From Anaeramoeba flamelloides (lineage: Eukaryota > Metamonada > Anaeramoebidae), in the NCBI GenBank assembly GCA_027625915.1, contig JANTQA010000057.1, forward strand, positions 868,001-932,000: a stretch of DNA of 64,000 nucleotides. Reading direction: 5' to 3'. Below are positions 1 to 20,996 of this stretch, in pieces. A program made the position numbers and the translations under genes. Positions within the stretch are counted from its first letter, which is position 1. Each line of letters opens with the position of its first letter. The notes below the pieces were generated by a model. It worked only from the letters and a program-made list of their open reading frames with translations, was not told where the DNA came from and made no database searches.

Positions 1-831
1 TTTGTAATTCTCCTTCTTCTATTTCTTGATCCTCATCATCTAGTTTTAATTGTTCTTGGTTTTTTAAAAACAAATTGTAATTCAATTTATATATTTTCCA
101 ATTCCTTTCCTTATCAAAGGATATGATTTTTAAGGAAATATTATTATTGTTGTTAAACAATTGAGACAACTCTTTGATGTTAATCAGATTATTTGAAATT
201 TTACTTGAATCGATGAATAAATAAGACCAGATTATCGGATAATTGGAACAATTGAATTTAAAAGTATAATCTTTGATATTTATTAAATCTTGGTGCCTTG
301 GCAAATAATCAATTGGTGAAGTGAAATTAAAGCATTCCTTTGTTGTTAACCTTTTTGGATGTGGCTTTAGAAATAATTGGGATGGTGTTTGTCCAAAATT
401 TTCAATTTGATCTAAAATGGATTTCTTTTCGATTGGATCTTGAATTTTATCAATATCGACTGCATTTTCATATGTTAAATAATAAAATACATTTACAGCT
501 CTTTCCGCCTCTTCACCAGTTTGCTTATATCCAAATATTAAATCAATCCATTCATGCAAATGTTCGCTTACATAATCAGATTCCAAAGCTTCTCTATTAA
601 TTCTAATAAATTCTTCTGGTGAGTTATTTGCCCATGGTGGTAACTCAACGTCATTTATTTTTTTTCCTTTCTGAGTAATTCCTAAATCAAAATTATTGGA
701 ATTTTCAAAAAATTCTGGTAAATAAAAAAATTCTGGAATTAATTCTTTGACATCTCCCTGGGTATTGATACAATTTCTCCATGCATCTGGTACAGAATCA
801 AACAATCGATCAGCCCTATCAAATTGACCAC
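1..831 (-). CDS. BEACH-domain protein, exon with C-terminal two thirds of the BEACH domain (3' partial)
   Basis: This exon continues the reading frame of the large exon at 3675-12599. The acceptor is AACAG at 836-832; the first two bases complete a Gly codon, giving [13 protein letters not shown] across the junction, which is the conserved BEACH signature. Further BEACH landmarks follow in order: [10 protein letters not shown], an LPPWA segment ([14 protein letters not shown]), [26 protein letters not shown] and finally [15 protein letters not shown] near 390-345. The remaining ~115 residues to the window edge look like the linker or first blade of the WD40 propeller that normally follows BEACH in this family. 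The frame is open to base 1, so the stop lies outside the window. BEACH proteins (LYST, neurobeachin, WDFY3, Dictyostelium Lvs families) act in lysosome, contractile vacuole or autophagy traffic. Subfamily not resolved. Confidence 0.93.
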
Positions 832-3674
832 CTGTTCATTATTTATATTAAAAATAATATAAAATTATTAATATTAGCATTTTGGAAAATTTTAAATTAT
901 TTTATCAAATTATAAATATATATGTATATGTGTGTATGCCCTAGAAGTCGATTTCTGTACTAAACTAAAATTCAAAATTTTCACACAGTTAAAAATGTTC
1001 AAACAATCACAATAATATAATTCCATTCAAATTGGAAATAATTTTGATTTTCGTAAAAATATGAAAATCATTTTTTCATCTATTAGTTTTGTTTTGATTT
1101 CATTTTTTGAATTACGTAACTTGTTTATGTTGATCGAAATATTTTTTTCAACGATTGATATTAGATTAAAGTTGAGTTGTTCAAAATAGAAGAACTCGAA
1201 TAAAATTAGTTAATGATATCTACCATTGGATCGATCAATATTCCTAATAGAATTTTCAACAAATTTACCAATGTATTTTTTTGTTTTGCTCTCTCCAAAT
1301 TTTTTAACACACCAATTGATAATTTATTTGTATTGATAATTATTTATTTTTTGTTTGGTGAGTATTGTAATTTATAAGCAAGTGTTAACATTTCAATTAG
1401 TGAATGGTTCTAATTTGGTATTTCTTCTTGAAATGATTAAATAAGTTTTTTTTTCACATTCGAATTTTGGTGTGTTTAAAATTTTGAATTGGAGTTTATT
1501 TTTATTATTTCCCTTTCATTATTTTGAGAAATAAGTCTAATTTATGACTTGAAATAAATTACATTAAGGGCGGTATCCAATTCATATATTCAAAAATTAC
1601 TCAAGTATATTATTACATATCTACTAGAAAATTATCTGGTGGTTAAAATTGATTTAATGTGTAGGTAAAAATTTATAAAAAAAAAGTAAAATGCTGAAAA
1701 ATATTTTTTTACAAAATAAAAATATTGTTTTTCCTTCAAAAAATAGAAAAAATATACTCAAAAAAATAAAAAAACCAAGAAAAAAAATATAAATTTTCAA
1801 ATTTTTTTTTTTACAATTATCGATTTCAAAAACAATTCTAATAATTAAGTGGTTAGTAACTCTTAATATATATATATATATATATATATTCCAAAAGTAA
1901 TAGGGCGCTTGTTTTCACAAATATTCAATTAAACTTGTTAAACAAACTCTTTTATCAACTTTAGAGAAACTCATTGTCATTTTTAAAAGAATTTCATTTG
2001 TCACAATGAAATTTTCAGTAAAAAGTATCTTGATCATTTTCAAGTTTGAATTTTTCAATTGAAAAACCAAAAAGAAAAATTTACCAAAGTAATTTATATT
2101 TGTATGAAATCTCACTTTTAGTAATTTCCGAGAGTTTTTCTGAAAAAATAACCTTGAAAGTTTAATATTATGTTAAAAATACAAGATAGATATAAATGAA
2201 ATATTGAATTTTTGGAAGATCAAAAAAAATTGATCATTTATTTTCTTTTCAATAATTTATTAAATTTCTTGAAATTTATAAGATTAGACAATATTCTTTT
2301 TCAAATACTAATGAGTATAAACAAGGAACTGTCTATATTAAAATCAGTTATTTGATAATATTTATCTATTATTATTTTTTTTTTATTAGAATTATTAATT
2401 TGAATTAGTTTTATTCGTTTGGAAAATATTTAAAAAATTGAGAAATAATAATAAAGACTATTGACACCTTTTATTCTTTTGGATTATTACTGGACAACTG
2501 AAATAATTGAGAATCTGCTGTGAATTATGTTTTAAAAATAATCAAATTTAAAAGTATTTTTTTTTTATGTTATAAGTTGAATTTTCCAGGTTTTAATAAA
2601 AAGTGTTTTCGGGGAATTTTTAACTTAATGATTTGGTTTATTTTCTTGGATTTTTTTTGTTCAACTAAGAGAAAAAATTGATTTGAATTCTTTGTCTAAT
2701 AAATCAACAAATTATCTTTTTTTCAAGTTTGAAAATAATTATTGTAATTTTATTTGTTATTAAGTAGATTTTTTATACTGGGTTATTTCAAAACTTCGTG
2801 GTTTAATTTTAAAGTAAATTTTGTCCACTTTATTCACCGACAATAAGATCTATTTCTTCTTTCAAAGAAAATAATGTTTTTTTGAAATACTTTGTAAATA
2901 AGTTGGATTTTAAACTTTTCAAAAATGAGAAAAATTTATTACAACTATTAAAAATAATAATTCCATTTTGAAAATAGCAATGAAAAGGAAGATTGGTATT
3001 GTATTATTTAGATTTTGCCTTTATTTTTTCAATTCCAATCTGTGGTATTTTTTTTTTGTATTTAGTATTAAATGCGTTTGAGGTTTTTTGTTAGAATACC
3101 AGTCCTTTAATCTTTATTAAAATTATTATAATTCAAAAATTGCCCAAAGAGTGATCAACATAAAAAAAAGTTATGAAATTTTCTCAATTAAAATTTTAAA
3201 AAGTTTTCAAAAAATAATATTTCATCACTTTTTTTTCATTTCTCACTCTTTCTTTACATATAGTCTCATATCAAATATTTCAAATATTTGTTTTTTAGTA
3301 TCTGGAATATGCTTTTTTTCGTATTTTTCTTTTCTGAATTTTAAGCACATTTTAAAAAGTGCATTAGTCCAGTGTTCTTAGACATATAGATATAAATATA
3401 GATATATTATAATTAAATTTGCTAATACTTTATAAAAGTATTAGAATTCTTATTTTATTTTAGAATAAGTAGCAAGAAGAAGTATCCTAATTATACGATA
3501 CTTTGTTATTGTTTTTTTCAAAAATTGAATTCTGGCGTATCTAAAAGTTTGAAATGGATCTTATATGAAAGAATTAAGCAAAGTACATCATTGCAAAAAT
3601 TAAAAAAAAAAAAACAGAATAAAAAATAAACAAAAAAAAAAAAAAAAGAAATGAAAATAAATAATAAAACAAAC
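832..3674 (-). other. 2.84-kb intron splitting the BEACH domain; carries repeat copies
   Basis: Donor GTTTGT at 3674-3669 and acceptor AACAG ending at 832, phase 1. The large exon's frame runs 32 codons past the donor before a stop, so an unspliced transcript would end inside the BEACH domain. The intron is far longer than the 73-117 bp introns elsewhere in the window. It holds a repeat copy at about 940-1510 closely related to 23218-23690 (same order of segments around GAATTACGTAA, ATATTAGRTTAAAGTTGAG and the TTTTGGTGTGTT foldback end), a (TA)n tract at 1866-1889, and a stretch at 1850-2180 related to 60360-60660. The remainder is low-complexity A/T sequence with nothing recognisable. Confidence 0.85.
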
Positions 3675-12599
<8,925 letters not shown>

Positions 12600-12626
12600 C
12601 TATTTTTTTATAAAGATAAAAAAAAT

Positions 12627-12658
<32 letters not shown>

Positions 12659-15600
12659 TGAAAGTGGTGTGTGTGTGTGTGTGTGTGTGTAAAAAGAAAT
12701 TATTCATTATGTAAATATATTTTAAATTCGGATTTGTATTTAGAAAAAGAGTGAAAATTGCTTGTATATTTTTTTATTAAAGAATTAGATTATTATTTAT
12801 TGATATGGATTTATTTGAAATAACCAACTATCAACTTTTAGAATGTTCTGAAGTTATTATTTAAATCCCTTTATTATAAACAATTTTTTATTTTTTCCCT
12901 TTATTAAAAAAGACAGATAAAAGATATTCAAGTTTAAATATATTCATGATTTTCAATATAAATGTGAAGGTTTAATCTTGATTATGGTCAAGTTGATCTT
13001 GAATTAATGTTTTTTTGCAGCTAATCTAAACTAAAATTCAAAATTCTAGAAAACTAAATTAAGTTCCAAATACTGCTAATGACTGTGTATATTTTATTTA
13101 CTCTTTGAATTAGAAGTTACAAATGTAGTCACTTCAAAATTCTCTTTTTACCAGATCAAATGATTCTTTCATTTAACGCTTAATAGTAACATTAAAATTT
13201 AAAATTTTTTAACACATTTAAAACCATTAAAAAGAAAATAAAAATACTCCGTTTTTTGGAATTTGATCTTAATTTTGATTTTTTCAAATATTTTTAGAAT
13301 CTTTTTTGTTTTTTCTATTTAAATATTTTAATTATTTTTTTTTATTCTCTTTTTTTATTTTGAAATATTTTTCTTTAATTAGTACTTTCTCTCAATATAT
13401 AAATAATAAATAAATAAATAAATTTGAATCATTTTTTTGTTTTTTTGTTTTTATTTAGTTTTTCCGAATTACGTAATAATTTTCATTCAATCAAAAAAAA
13501 AAAAAATTTGATTGATTGATATTAGGTTAAAGTTTTATTTCTTTTAGGATTACGGTCCATGAAATGATGAAAAAGGTTATCTTTTGTATGCTGTAAATCC
13601 TTGTTATTTTAGTTTTAGTTGGTACGTCTTAAACTTCATCTGAATTTCCAAGTTATTAAAAAAAGAAATTTTTTTTTTGAATTTTCAATTACAAAAAAAA
13701 ACAAAATAAAGAAAAAAAAACAAAATAAAAAAAGTTACATTATCTTAAAATGATGATAAGGCTAATCATTTGTTTGAATCATCATTCTCAATTTATCTTA
13801 AGATCAATTTTCAATTTTTATTTTGTATTGGATTTAATTTTCAATTTCATTTTTGAAAATTTTTTTCTTCAGATTACTGCTTTACAACAAATATATTTAG
13901 CTACCTTATTTCAATTGGTTAATCATTGAGTTTAATTAGTAATTTCAAGATCCCCAAAGTTTTTTGTATGATTGTTCATTGAATCATTCCAAAGTGGAGA
14001 AGTTAAAAGTAATGAAGCAAAAAGCATTTACTAACTTATTTTGATCATTAAATTTCTCTATTGAAAATGTAAAAATGGAACACATGGCGAAGGGGTATCT
14101 AAGATGTGTAATTATGTAGGTTGGGGTAGTATGGATGGTATTTTAGAAATTTCACAAAGTATTTTGCAGCAAAAAATCAAAAAAAAACTTTATAAAAAAA
14201 GTGGAGTTTGGTTATTATCAAATTTCAACCCTCATTTTGGTATCAAATTACAAAATTTTGTTGCATTTTTTTTACTGATTTCTATTTTTCATTGTTTCTT
14301 TTGGCCATTTATTTTATTGTACAAACATTTTTCAATGGCTTGAATAATAAAATACTAAAACAACGTAATATTGGAACCCAATAGAATTCTCAAAAATTAC
14401 AATTTTTAAAATTTTAACCCTAATTTTTTTGCATTTTTTCAGGCTTTTTGAAAAAGTTGATCTGATACATAGCACGTAGTCAAGGATAAGTCATCTAATA
14501 ATTTGATTTTATGTTAGTTACTATTATATTTCAAGCTTAAATTGTCTTATGATCATTATTTTTTACCCACCTAAAGATCTAAGCCTTTCCATCTCTCATG
14601 TGATATGCTGTTTAAATAATTTTTTTTTGAAATCTTCTTTGCTCTGGAAAACAATCCTTGAAGAAAAAAAATGTTTTCTACTATTTTTTCGAGACTTTTA
14701 AAACCCAAACAAAGAAACACTACTGATCCCAATCACACACTCGGCACCAGTTGAAATTTAATTTGATATAATTCCCTCAAAAAATAAAAATCTTCTAAAG
14801 TTTTAGGTACAGTTTGTTCAATAACCCGTTTTGACTTTTTAATTTTTTTTCAAACTTTAACTGTTGTTTTCCAAATTTTGTGTTTTTAAAAGTGTTGTTT
14901 TCCAACTTTTTTGATATTGTTTTCTTTTTTTATCTGTTGTTGAAATGAAAAGTTTTCAAGGGTGTGTTTATTTTTAGCAAGCAAGTATGTCTTGGCAATA
15001 AAACTGTCATTCTCGAATTCATAATTGAAATTTTTTTTCAAAGTTTTCTAAAAAACATTATTTCTTCTTAATTGATTGAAAAATTGAAAGATCTTGATAT
15101 AAATAATCAATAAAAATTGATCTTTTTAGAGATTTAATTTGCTCTCATTATGAAAATTGTTGAAAAAAATTGATTTTTAAATAATTTGGTCATTGAGCAT
15201 GTTGTTGTAGAATTTTAATCAGACAAAATATCTGCAAATTAACTTTTGATTCAATATGAAATATTGCTTCACTGAGGATTCTTATCTCATCCAATATAGG
15301 CAAAAAAAAAAAGAACCAAAATAAATAAATAAAGTCATCCAATTACAAGATATGATTTGAAGACGATTGACGAAAGACTAAAATAAAAAGGGAAATTGAA
15401 ATGAATTTGTTTTCATTTATTTTTCAAAGACTTTGAAAAATTAATCTCTCATTTTTGCTCATGTGGAGGTACCAGTAAAAAAGTTTTTAAAAAACTTGGA
15501 GTTTATCCTTTTTATTGATTTTTTTTGAATTTATTCAAATTGAAAGATTTGGTTGTTTTGGATTTTTGTGTTGTTTTGTTTAAATTTGGTTGAACTAGAT

Positions 15601-16396
15601 CTCTTTTATGAGGAGATTGGTCTTGAAGGTTGTTGAAAAACACTTGGATAATATGATCTATTGAAAATATTGTTTGATTTGAAAGTATAGTTATACTGAA
15701 CTATATTTTTTATTAAACGCAAAATAAAAACCTAAAACCACAGTTGATGAAAAAAAGAAAACATTCAAAAAAAAACCAACAGTTGTTTTACAAAAACAAT
15801 ACATACAATTTTCAAAAACACAAAAAAAAAAAAGTAAACACGGGTTATTTAACAAACTGTAGATAATAATTCTGTTTTTGAAACCCAGTTGCTGTTTCCA
15901 ATTTGTGTTAATTCGAAATTATTAAAAAGTAAGATGTAAACTGGTGTTAAATAAGAAAGAAGGAAGTATAGTTAATCAATTTTCAATTGATCAGCAATTT
16001 TAACAAGATCAGGCTTTATTGTGATTCTTAAGTTATCCAAATAGCAACTGAAAATAAATTTTTGATTTCTTGTTGAGAAAAGCACACTAACAAAGAGTTC
16101 GAAAACAAAACCAAATTTTCTCCAAGAAATAAAAAAATTGAATTGTAAGAGAGAACCTACAAAAATTTTGTGTTTGGTTTGTTACAAAAAAAAACAAAAT
16201 AAAAAAAAGGGAAAAATTCTCTTTGTGAAAAAAAATTTGATTTCAGATTCAAGAGAAAATTGAGAATAAAAATTGTTTTTTATAAGGATGATTTCCAAAA
16301 AATCGTGATAAAAAAAAAAAAAAAAAAGTAAACCCAAAACCATAACCGAAAAAAAAAAAGAAATCAAGCAAAAGAGAAGAGAAAAAAAGATTTTAC
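12600..16396 (-). other. 3.8-kb intron of the BEACH gene, containing a 1.05-kb inverted-repeat element
   Basis: Donor GTAAAA at 16396-16391 and acceptor ATAG at 12603-12600; the flanking exons join in phase (TTA A|AG ATT), which supports a direct splice with no hidden coding exon. Next to the acceptor is a compound microsatellite, (AT)n at about 12630-12658 and (GT)n at 12667-12690. The intron also contains repeats related to the intergenic families (about 13040-13560) and the TA-flanked inverted-repeat element at 14810-15859. A 79-codon plus-strand frame at 14104-14343 has no recognisable motif and is treated as chance. Confidence 0.8.
14810..15859. mobile_element. Tc1/mariner-type non-autonomous element, 1050 bp
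   Basis: The left end reads CAGTTTGTTCAATAACCCG and the right end is its reverse complement with few mismatches (CGGGTTATTTAACAAACTG). Both ends are flanked by TA (14808-14809 and 15860-15861), the target duplication of the Tc1/mariner superfamily, whose ends typically begin CAGT. Similarity continues inward as T-rich sequence mirrored by A-rich sequence. The interior shows no long frame and no DDE motifs, so it looks like a deletion derivative or unrelated filler between mobile ends. Confidence 0.7.
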
Positions 16397-16840
16397 TTAA
16401 ATGAATTGGTATTAGTCCGTAGTCTACGACCCAACCACAAGGATTGTTGTTCATTAATTTTTTTTGGGTATTAATGGTACTCTCCCAGAAAGTGTAATCA
16501 GAGAACAAACGAATAATTTTGAGAAGGAATTTCAAATAGTACTGTATTAGCAGTAAGGTTTTCGAGTTCTTTGGTGACAACAAATAGAAGTCTTGGTTTT
16601 TGTAAGGGATCAATTCTTGGGCAAAATTTTGAATCAGGCCGAGAGTGAAATTCTCAAAGACATCTACGACACACTTTGAAAGATTGGTGATGATTTCTAG
16701 TATGCCAAATTCATATAAAATGAATTTGTTGATGTTTGAACGACAGCACAAGCAAATTGCAGGAAGACCAAGAACCAAATGTCGAAAAGGAATTTTTTTT
16801 TTTAAGAACTCAGGGTTTAATTCAATTGTTAAATTGTATC
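16397..16840 (-). CDS. BEACH-family protein, internal exon (N-terminal helical region)
   Basis: A 444-bp exon bounded by CCATAG|GA (acceptor) and TTAA|GTAAAA (donor). It starts with 2 bases completing a Gly codon and ends with 1 base completing a Lys codon, so both junctions keep frame with neighbours at 16914-17194 and 3675-12599. The peptide begins GYNLTIELNPEFLKKK and includes LPAICLCCRSNINKFIL, EFGILEIITNLSKCV and FTLGLIQNFAQELIPY. Leu/Ile/Asn-rich amphipathic helices like these fit the armadillo-like N-terminus of BEACH proteins. Base composition is more G+C-rich than the flanking introns. Confidence 0.78.
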
Positions 16841-16913
16841 CTATGGAGAGTGTTTGGGTTATTATAACACGTCATGTTAAAACAAAAAAAAAAAAAAAAA
16901 AAGAGCTCAAAAC
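16841..16913 (-). other. 73-bp intron of the BEACH gene
   Basis: Donor GTTTTG at 16913-16908 and acceptor CCATAG ending at 16841, phase 1 (G|GA codon). It contains a long T run on the coding strand upstream of the acceptor and an in-frame TGA, so it must be removed for the exons to join. Its small size contrasts with the 2.8- and 3.8-kb introns further on in the same gene. Confidence 0.7.
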
Positions 16914-17194
16914 CAAAATTAAAAGAACTTTTTGTTGATCTTTGTGCTATTGTTGCAAATAGAGAGTGCTTACTGTTGATAAACATTTGTCGAAAATAAA
17001 TTAAAAACCTATTTGCAACAACCAAGAGTTGTTTTGGAAGCGACAACCCAGCTTTGAGATATTCGATCTCTTTTTTTTTGTTGAGTCTGCTTTTGTTTGT
17101 CTTCTTCTGTTTTTTGGGGTTTTTGTCGTTCTTGAGGGTTTTTGGATCCTGATCATTATTGGGATCCCAATAGGAAAAGTTTTTGATAAATTGC
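16914..17194 (-). CDS. BEACH-family protein, N-terminal exon
   Basis: A 281-bp exon opened by a strong acceptor (TTTTTTCAG|G ending at 17195) and closed by AATTTTG|GTTTTG. The frame gives QFIKNFSYWDPNNDQDPK, a Lys/Asn-rich linker and then LPKQLLVVANRFLIYFRQMF and LFATIAQRSTKSSFNFG, again helical. Downstream phase is consistent with 16397-16840. The upstream side needs 2 bases from the preceding exon, which the obvious donor of the candidate first exon at 17359-17538 does not supply. Exon body fairly secure; its 5' partner is not. Confidence 0.7.
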
Positions 17195-17358
17195 CTGAAA
17201 AAATTTTTATAATAGTCGATCTCGTCCCCCTTATGTTGTTGTCAGTGTGTTTTGAAAGAAACGTTTTGTTTGGTTAATAAAAAAAAGAAGAAATTTGAGA
17301 TCTTTATGTTTTGTTGTTTCGAAGAATGAAAAGAGAAAAAAGGGGTGGGTGGTTTTAC

Positions 17359-17538
17359 TGGAGTATTTATTTCGGGCTTGAGCTCCCATAATTTCTGTAA
17401 TTCGCCTTGAAATGGCTTATGGGAATTGTGTGTTTTATAATTGATTTTTGGTGAAAAACTCTTTGAAAGGATGTTGATTGTTAAATCTGCATCTTTATTA
17501 CTTTTGGATTTTTTAAAAACTCTTTTCCAAATCGTCAT
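17359..17538 (-). CDS. Candidate first exon of the BEACH gene
   Basis: ATG at 17538-17536 starts a basic, coding-like peptide (MTIWKRVFKKSKSNKDADL, later LQKLWELKPEINTP). A good donor, CCA|GTAAAA, closes it after 17359; the frame itself stays open further, to 17242. The splice would be in phase 0, whereas the next exon opened at TTCAG|G 17195 needs an upstream overhang of two bases. Phase-compatible but weaker acceptors exist inside that exon, for example GATCAG before 17148. Either one of those is used, an additional exon is missing, or this is a separate transcript start. Upstream of 17538 the sequence is A/T-rich and non-coding. Confidence 0.5.
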
Positions 17539-18888
17539 TTAAGAAATAAAGTGAATAAAAATAAAACTTTTAGGAAAATGAACATTGATTTTTTTTTTTA
17601 TATAAGAGGTATTCCAACAAAATTGCTATGCTTTTTTTTTCATTCACATCACTTTTGTTTTTAGAAATTATTTCTAATTTAGAAAAGGAATTAAAGATTC
17701 AAATCCCTTAACTTTGATTTAGAAATCTTAATTTTGGAAGCCGTGTTGGGTTCCTTTTGTGCTTTTCTGTTTTTTCAGAAAAACTAGTTTTGGGTTTGAG
17801 AAAAAAAGCAAATATTTTTAATTCGTGATTGAAGAAAAAGTTCTGATAAGTCAAAAATGTTCTTATTTTTAAAATCAATTTTTTTACCTTTTTCTGAAAA
17901 TTAAAAAATTTAAAAGTATTCGAAATATGAAAAAAATTAAAGAGTATTGGAATTGAAATATTTCAGAGTACCAAACCAAAAGATCCAACAAGTTTCAAAA
18001 GTATTTTTAGAGAGTTCTGTCGGTTTTGTGAGCAATATTTTTTAATGTGTTTTTAGATTTTCTTATTTTTTTTTTACCAAGTTGTTAACCTTTCTCTTTC
18101 AACGTCAAAAAAGGTTGTGGTTTTATAGATCGAAAATATTAAGAAGTGATTTCATGAAAAGTTTTTCCCTAAAACTCATTACCAAAAAGAAAACTGAAAA
18201 AAGATCGTTTTCATTATAAAAAACAATACTAAAATTCAAAAAGTATATTAATCTAAAAAAGTAAGGATTTTTCATTTTTGAGAAACCTTGGTGATTGTAT
18301 GTAGATCAAAAGGTGGAATACTGACTTTAAAGAATGACAAATTAAATTGATCTTTCGAAAAATATATATTTTGAGTTTTGTTTTTCAGATTTGGTAAAAA
18401 GAAGGAAAACTAAAATGATCTGATATTTGTCTGTAAGCAGATCAAAAATCCAAAAAGTCACTGCTTCACTTCTACTCCACTTTACCTTTAAGTATTACCC
18501 AGTGAAAGGAAAGAATATAAATATAAATGGACACCATGAGAGGGAAAGTTCAGGAAGTGTAAACAAAATCGATTTCAAATTTGCCTACTTTTGTTCTTTT
18601 CAAAAATTTAAAAAAGTTTTTGGAACAATTAAGATAAAAAATAAAGTATTATGACTTCCCTTCAGTAAAAATATAATCACTAAAGTGTTTTCATGCATTC
18701 CTTATTTTTAAAACACCAATTGGGAGAATAAAAAATGGATAGTCCTGAAAATCATTCAAAAAATTCTCATTTTCTACTTTTCAAAATCTCTTTTTATCAA
18801 GTACTAAATTACTAAATAATAATTAGAAAATAGACACCAATTTCACAGATTGTAAAATTTCCATTGCTATTTCTTCAAATGTATACTA

Positions 18889-19496
18889 CTGGTATTTGAA
18901 TTCTAAACCGGAAAACTTTTAACTTGTTTTTCAAACATCTATTTCCAGCCGAGAACCAAACCACAGACTACAACCCACATCTGTGAAAACTCTTTTTAGA
19001 TAATTCAAAATAGTAATGAAATATTTGGTAAAGGAGGTGAAAATTGAATTTTTGCCTTATTAATTGGAAAAACTTTACACTTCATTTTCATTTTCTTCTT
19101 ATCTAGAGATCACAAATTACAATTTACTTCTTAGGCAACTCTTTTTATAAAAGAAAAATTAGTAATTTCAAGTGAAAATTTTCCCCCTCTATCTATAAAA
19201 GATCGAAAAAAAAATTATCTATTTATTTTAGAATTTATTTGTTGATGTACAACAAGTAATTTACGAAAAGAACCAAAACTTGATTTTTGATGGGAAATCT
19301 TCCTTAAAAAAAATATAAACAAGATCTCTGGATATTTGAATTCTAAATGGAAAAATTTTTCACTTCATTTTCTATTTATCGATTCAAATAGAGGTATACC
19401 ACAAAATGAAACCTACTTCTTTGGAGGACTCTTTCTATAAAGAAAAGTATGGAAAAGGAAGTGAAAATTTTGTCCCATTTATACTTCAAATACCAG
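18889..19496. repeat. Three serial copies of the CTGGTATTTGAAT short inverted-repeat element
   Basis: Copy 1 starts at 18889 after TA with CTGGTATTTGAATTC and has lost its right end by about 19050. A partial copy follows at about 19058-19190 (middle section only). Copy 3 at 19328-19496 is complete, ending TTCAAATACCAG. All share GAAAA.TTTTCACTTCATTTTC on the left and the reverse complement GAAGTGAAAATTTT on the right, with a central ACCACA..CAACCTACTTC-like core. Other copies lie at 37848, 40286-40458, 41093-41256 and 46107-46267. Confidence 0.75.
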
Positions 19497-20818
19497 TTGT
19501 AAAAAAGGAAAAAAAAATAAAATTTAAGGCAAACTGGAGAGATAAAGTTTACTCACAGTTTTATAGAATACTATCTTGTAGTCTCTGGACTTCACTTTGA
19601 TTTATTTATTATTAAAAAATTTTTAAATATATTTTATTATTTTTTCGATCTCAAAAAAAAACTTTTGAGCAATTTATTGTTAAAACAAGATCTAAATTGT
19701 TTTTTTTTTGATTTGAGGAAAAACAAATTAAGTATTTATTTTTTGAAGTTAGTTTGTTTCTTTTCCTCCTTGGAATGTCTTTATATTTTTCATAAGGTTT
19801 CTATATCAAATATTTTTTTATGATTCATTTTTTTTCCTAAAGTTAATAACTTATCATTTGAAATCACCATATGTTTACTAAAACAAATCTTCTTTAACAA
19901 CTTGTTTCTCACTTTAACAAATCGTACATTTGTTTATAAATAATTTTTATTTATCTTTTTTACTACATTTTTGATTTTGTTCTTATACAAAAATTAAAAA
20001 AAATATAAAAATTTATTTCTTTGACAATTTTTTACTAACCAAACTCCATTTCAAAAATCCCAATTTAAAAATTTTAAACACACAAAAATCAATTTGTGAA
20101 GAAAAAAACTTATTTTATCAATTCTTAAAGAAATACCAAATTGGGCTAATCACTAAATGTACTGTTATCAATTTTTTCTAAATTATAATACACACTAAAC
20201 AAAACAATAAATAATTATTAATATGAATAAATTTTCCAATGTTGAAAATTTTTGATAGAACAAAACGAACAAATGTATTGGTAAATTAATAAAAAATCTT
20301 ATTAATGAATATTGATTGTTCAAATGATTAGACGCTATCAACTAATTTAATTTGGGCACTTCTATTCTGGAGAACTATATTTTTAACACTATATCAATAG
20401 TTTGAAAAAAAAAAACAAATGATCGGAATAAACAAGTTATTAAATTCAAAAAATAATATTGAAAAAATGATTTACATTATTTTCAACAATCAATATTACT
20501 CCTTTCTATAAATAAATAAATAAATAAATTATTACCAATTTTTAGGAAATTGTATTATCATGATTTCTTGAAAGATTTTAATCATTGTATCTTTTGAAAT
20601 TTTAGTTTATGCTACTCTAACCCAAATTTTAGTTGGGGGGGGGATACATAACATATATTTCATAAATTTAATTCTTTATAATAAAATTGTTAATAAAAAT
20701 ATTTAATATAAATTACATAAAAACAATTCAAAAATCAATAATCTGATCTTAAAAAATAGAGATATAGCTTTTATTTTTTTTTTTTTTATTAAATTTTCTA
20801 AAAATAAACAAATATTAT

Positions 20819-20996
20819 GGGACAAGTCTCTATTATTATTATTATTTTTTTGAGAAATTTTCTAAATAATGATTCTTTATCTAGAAATAGGTTTAAAATT
20901 GAAAATAAACAAGGGTTACAAATCGAGTAATTGGCAAAAAAAAATTTCTCAATCTCTATTATATTTAGGTAAAAAAATTTAATAGAGACTAGTCCC
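20819..20996. mobile_element. TTAA-flanked MITE, copy A (178 bp)
   Basis: Ends GGGACAAGTCTCTATT and AATAGAGACTAGTCCC are reverse complements; the right flank is TTAA and the left flank is a mutated TTAT. The internal sequence is the reverse complement of copies B (42422-42592) and C (60721-60896): TTTCTAAATAATGATTCTTTATCTAGAAATA here matches their central block read on the other strand. TTAA duplication is characteristic of piggyBac-type transposons; family assignment is by target site only. Confidence 0.75.

Noticed and set aside
14104-14343. 79-codon plus-strand frame starting MCNYVGWGSMDGILE
   Set aside because: It lies in an intron on the opposite strand, has no domain, and its second half is low-complexity hydrophobic sequence.
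19406-19600. 64-codon plus-strand frame starting MKPTSLEDSFYKEKYG
   Set aside because: Its first half coincides with a non-coding CTGGTATTTGAAT element copy, so the frame is accidental.
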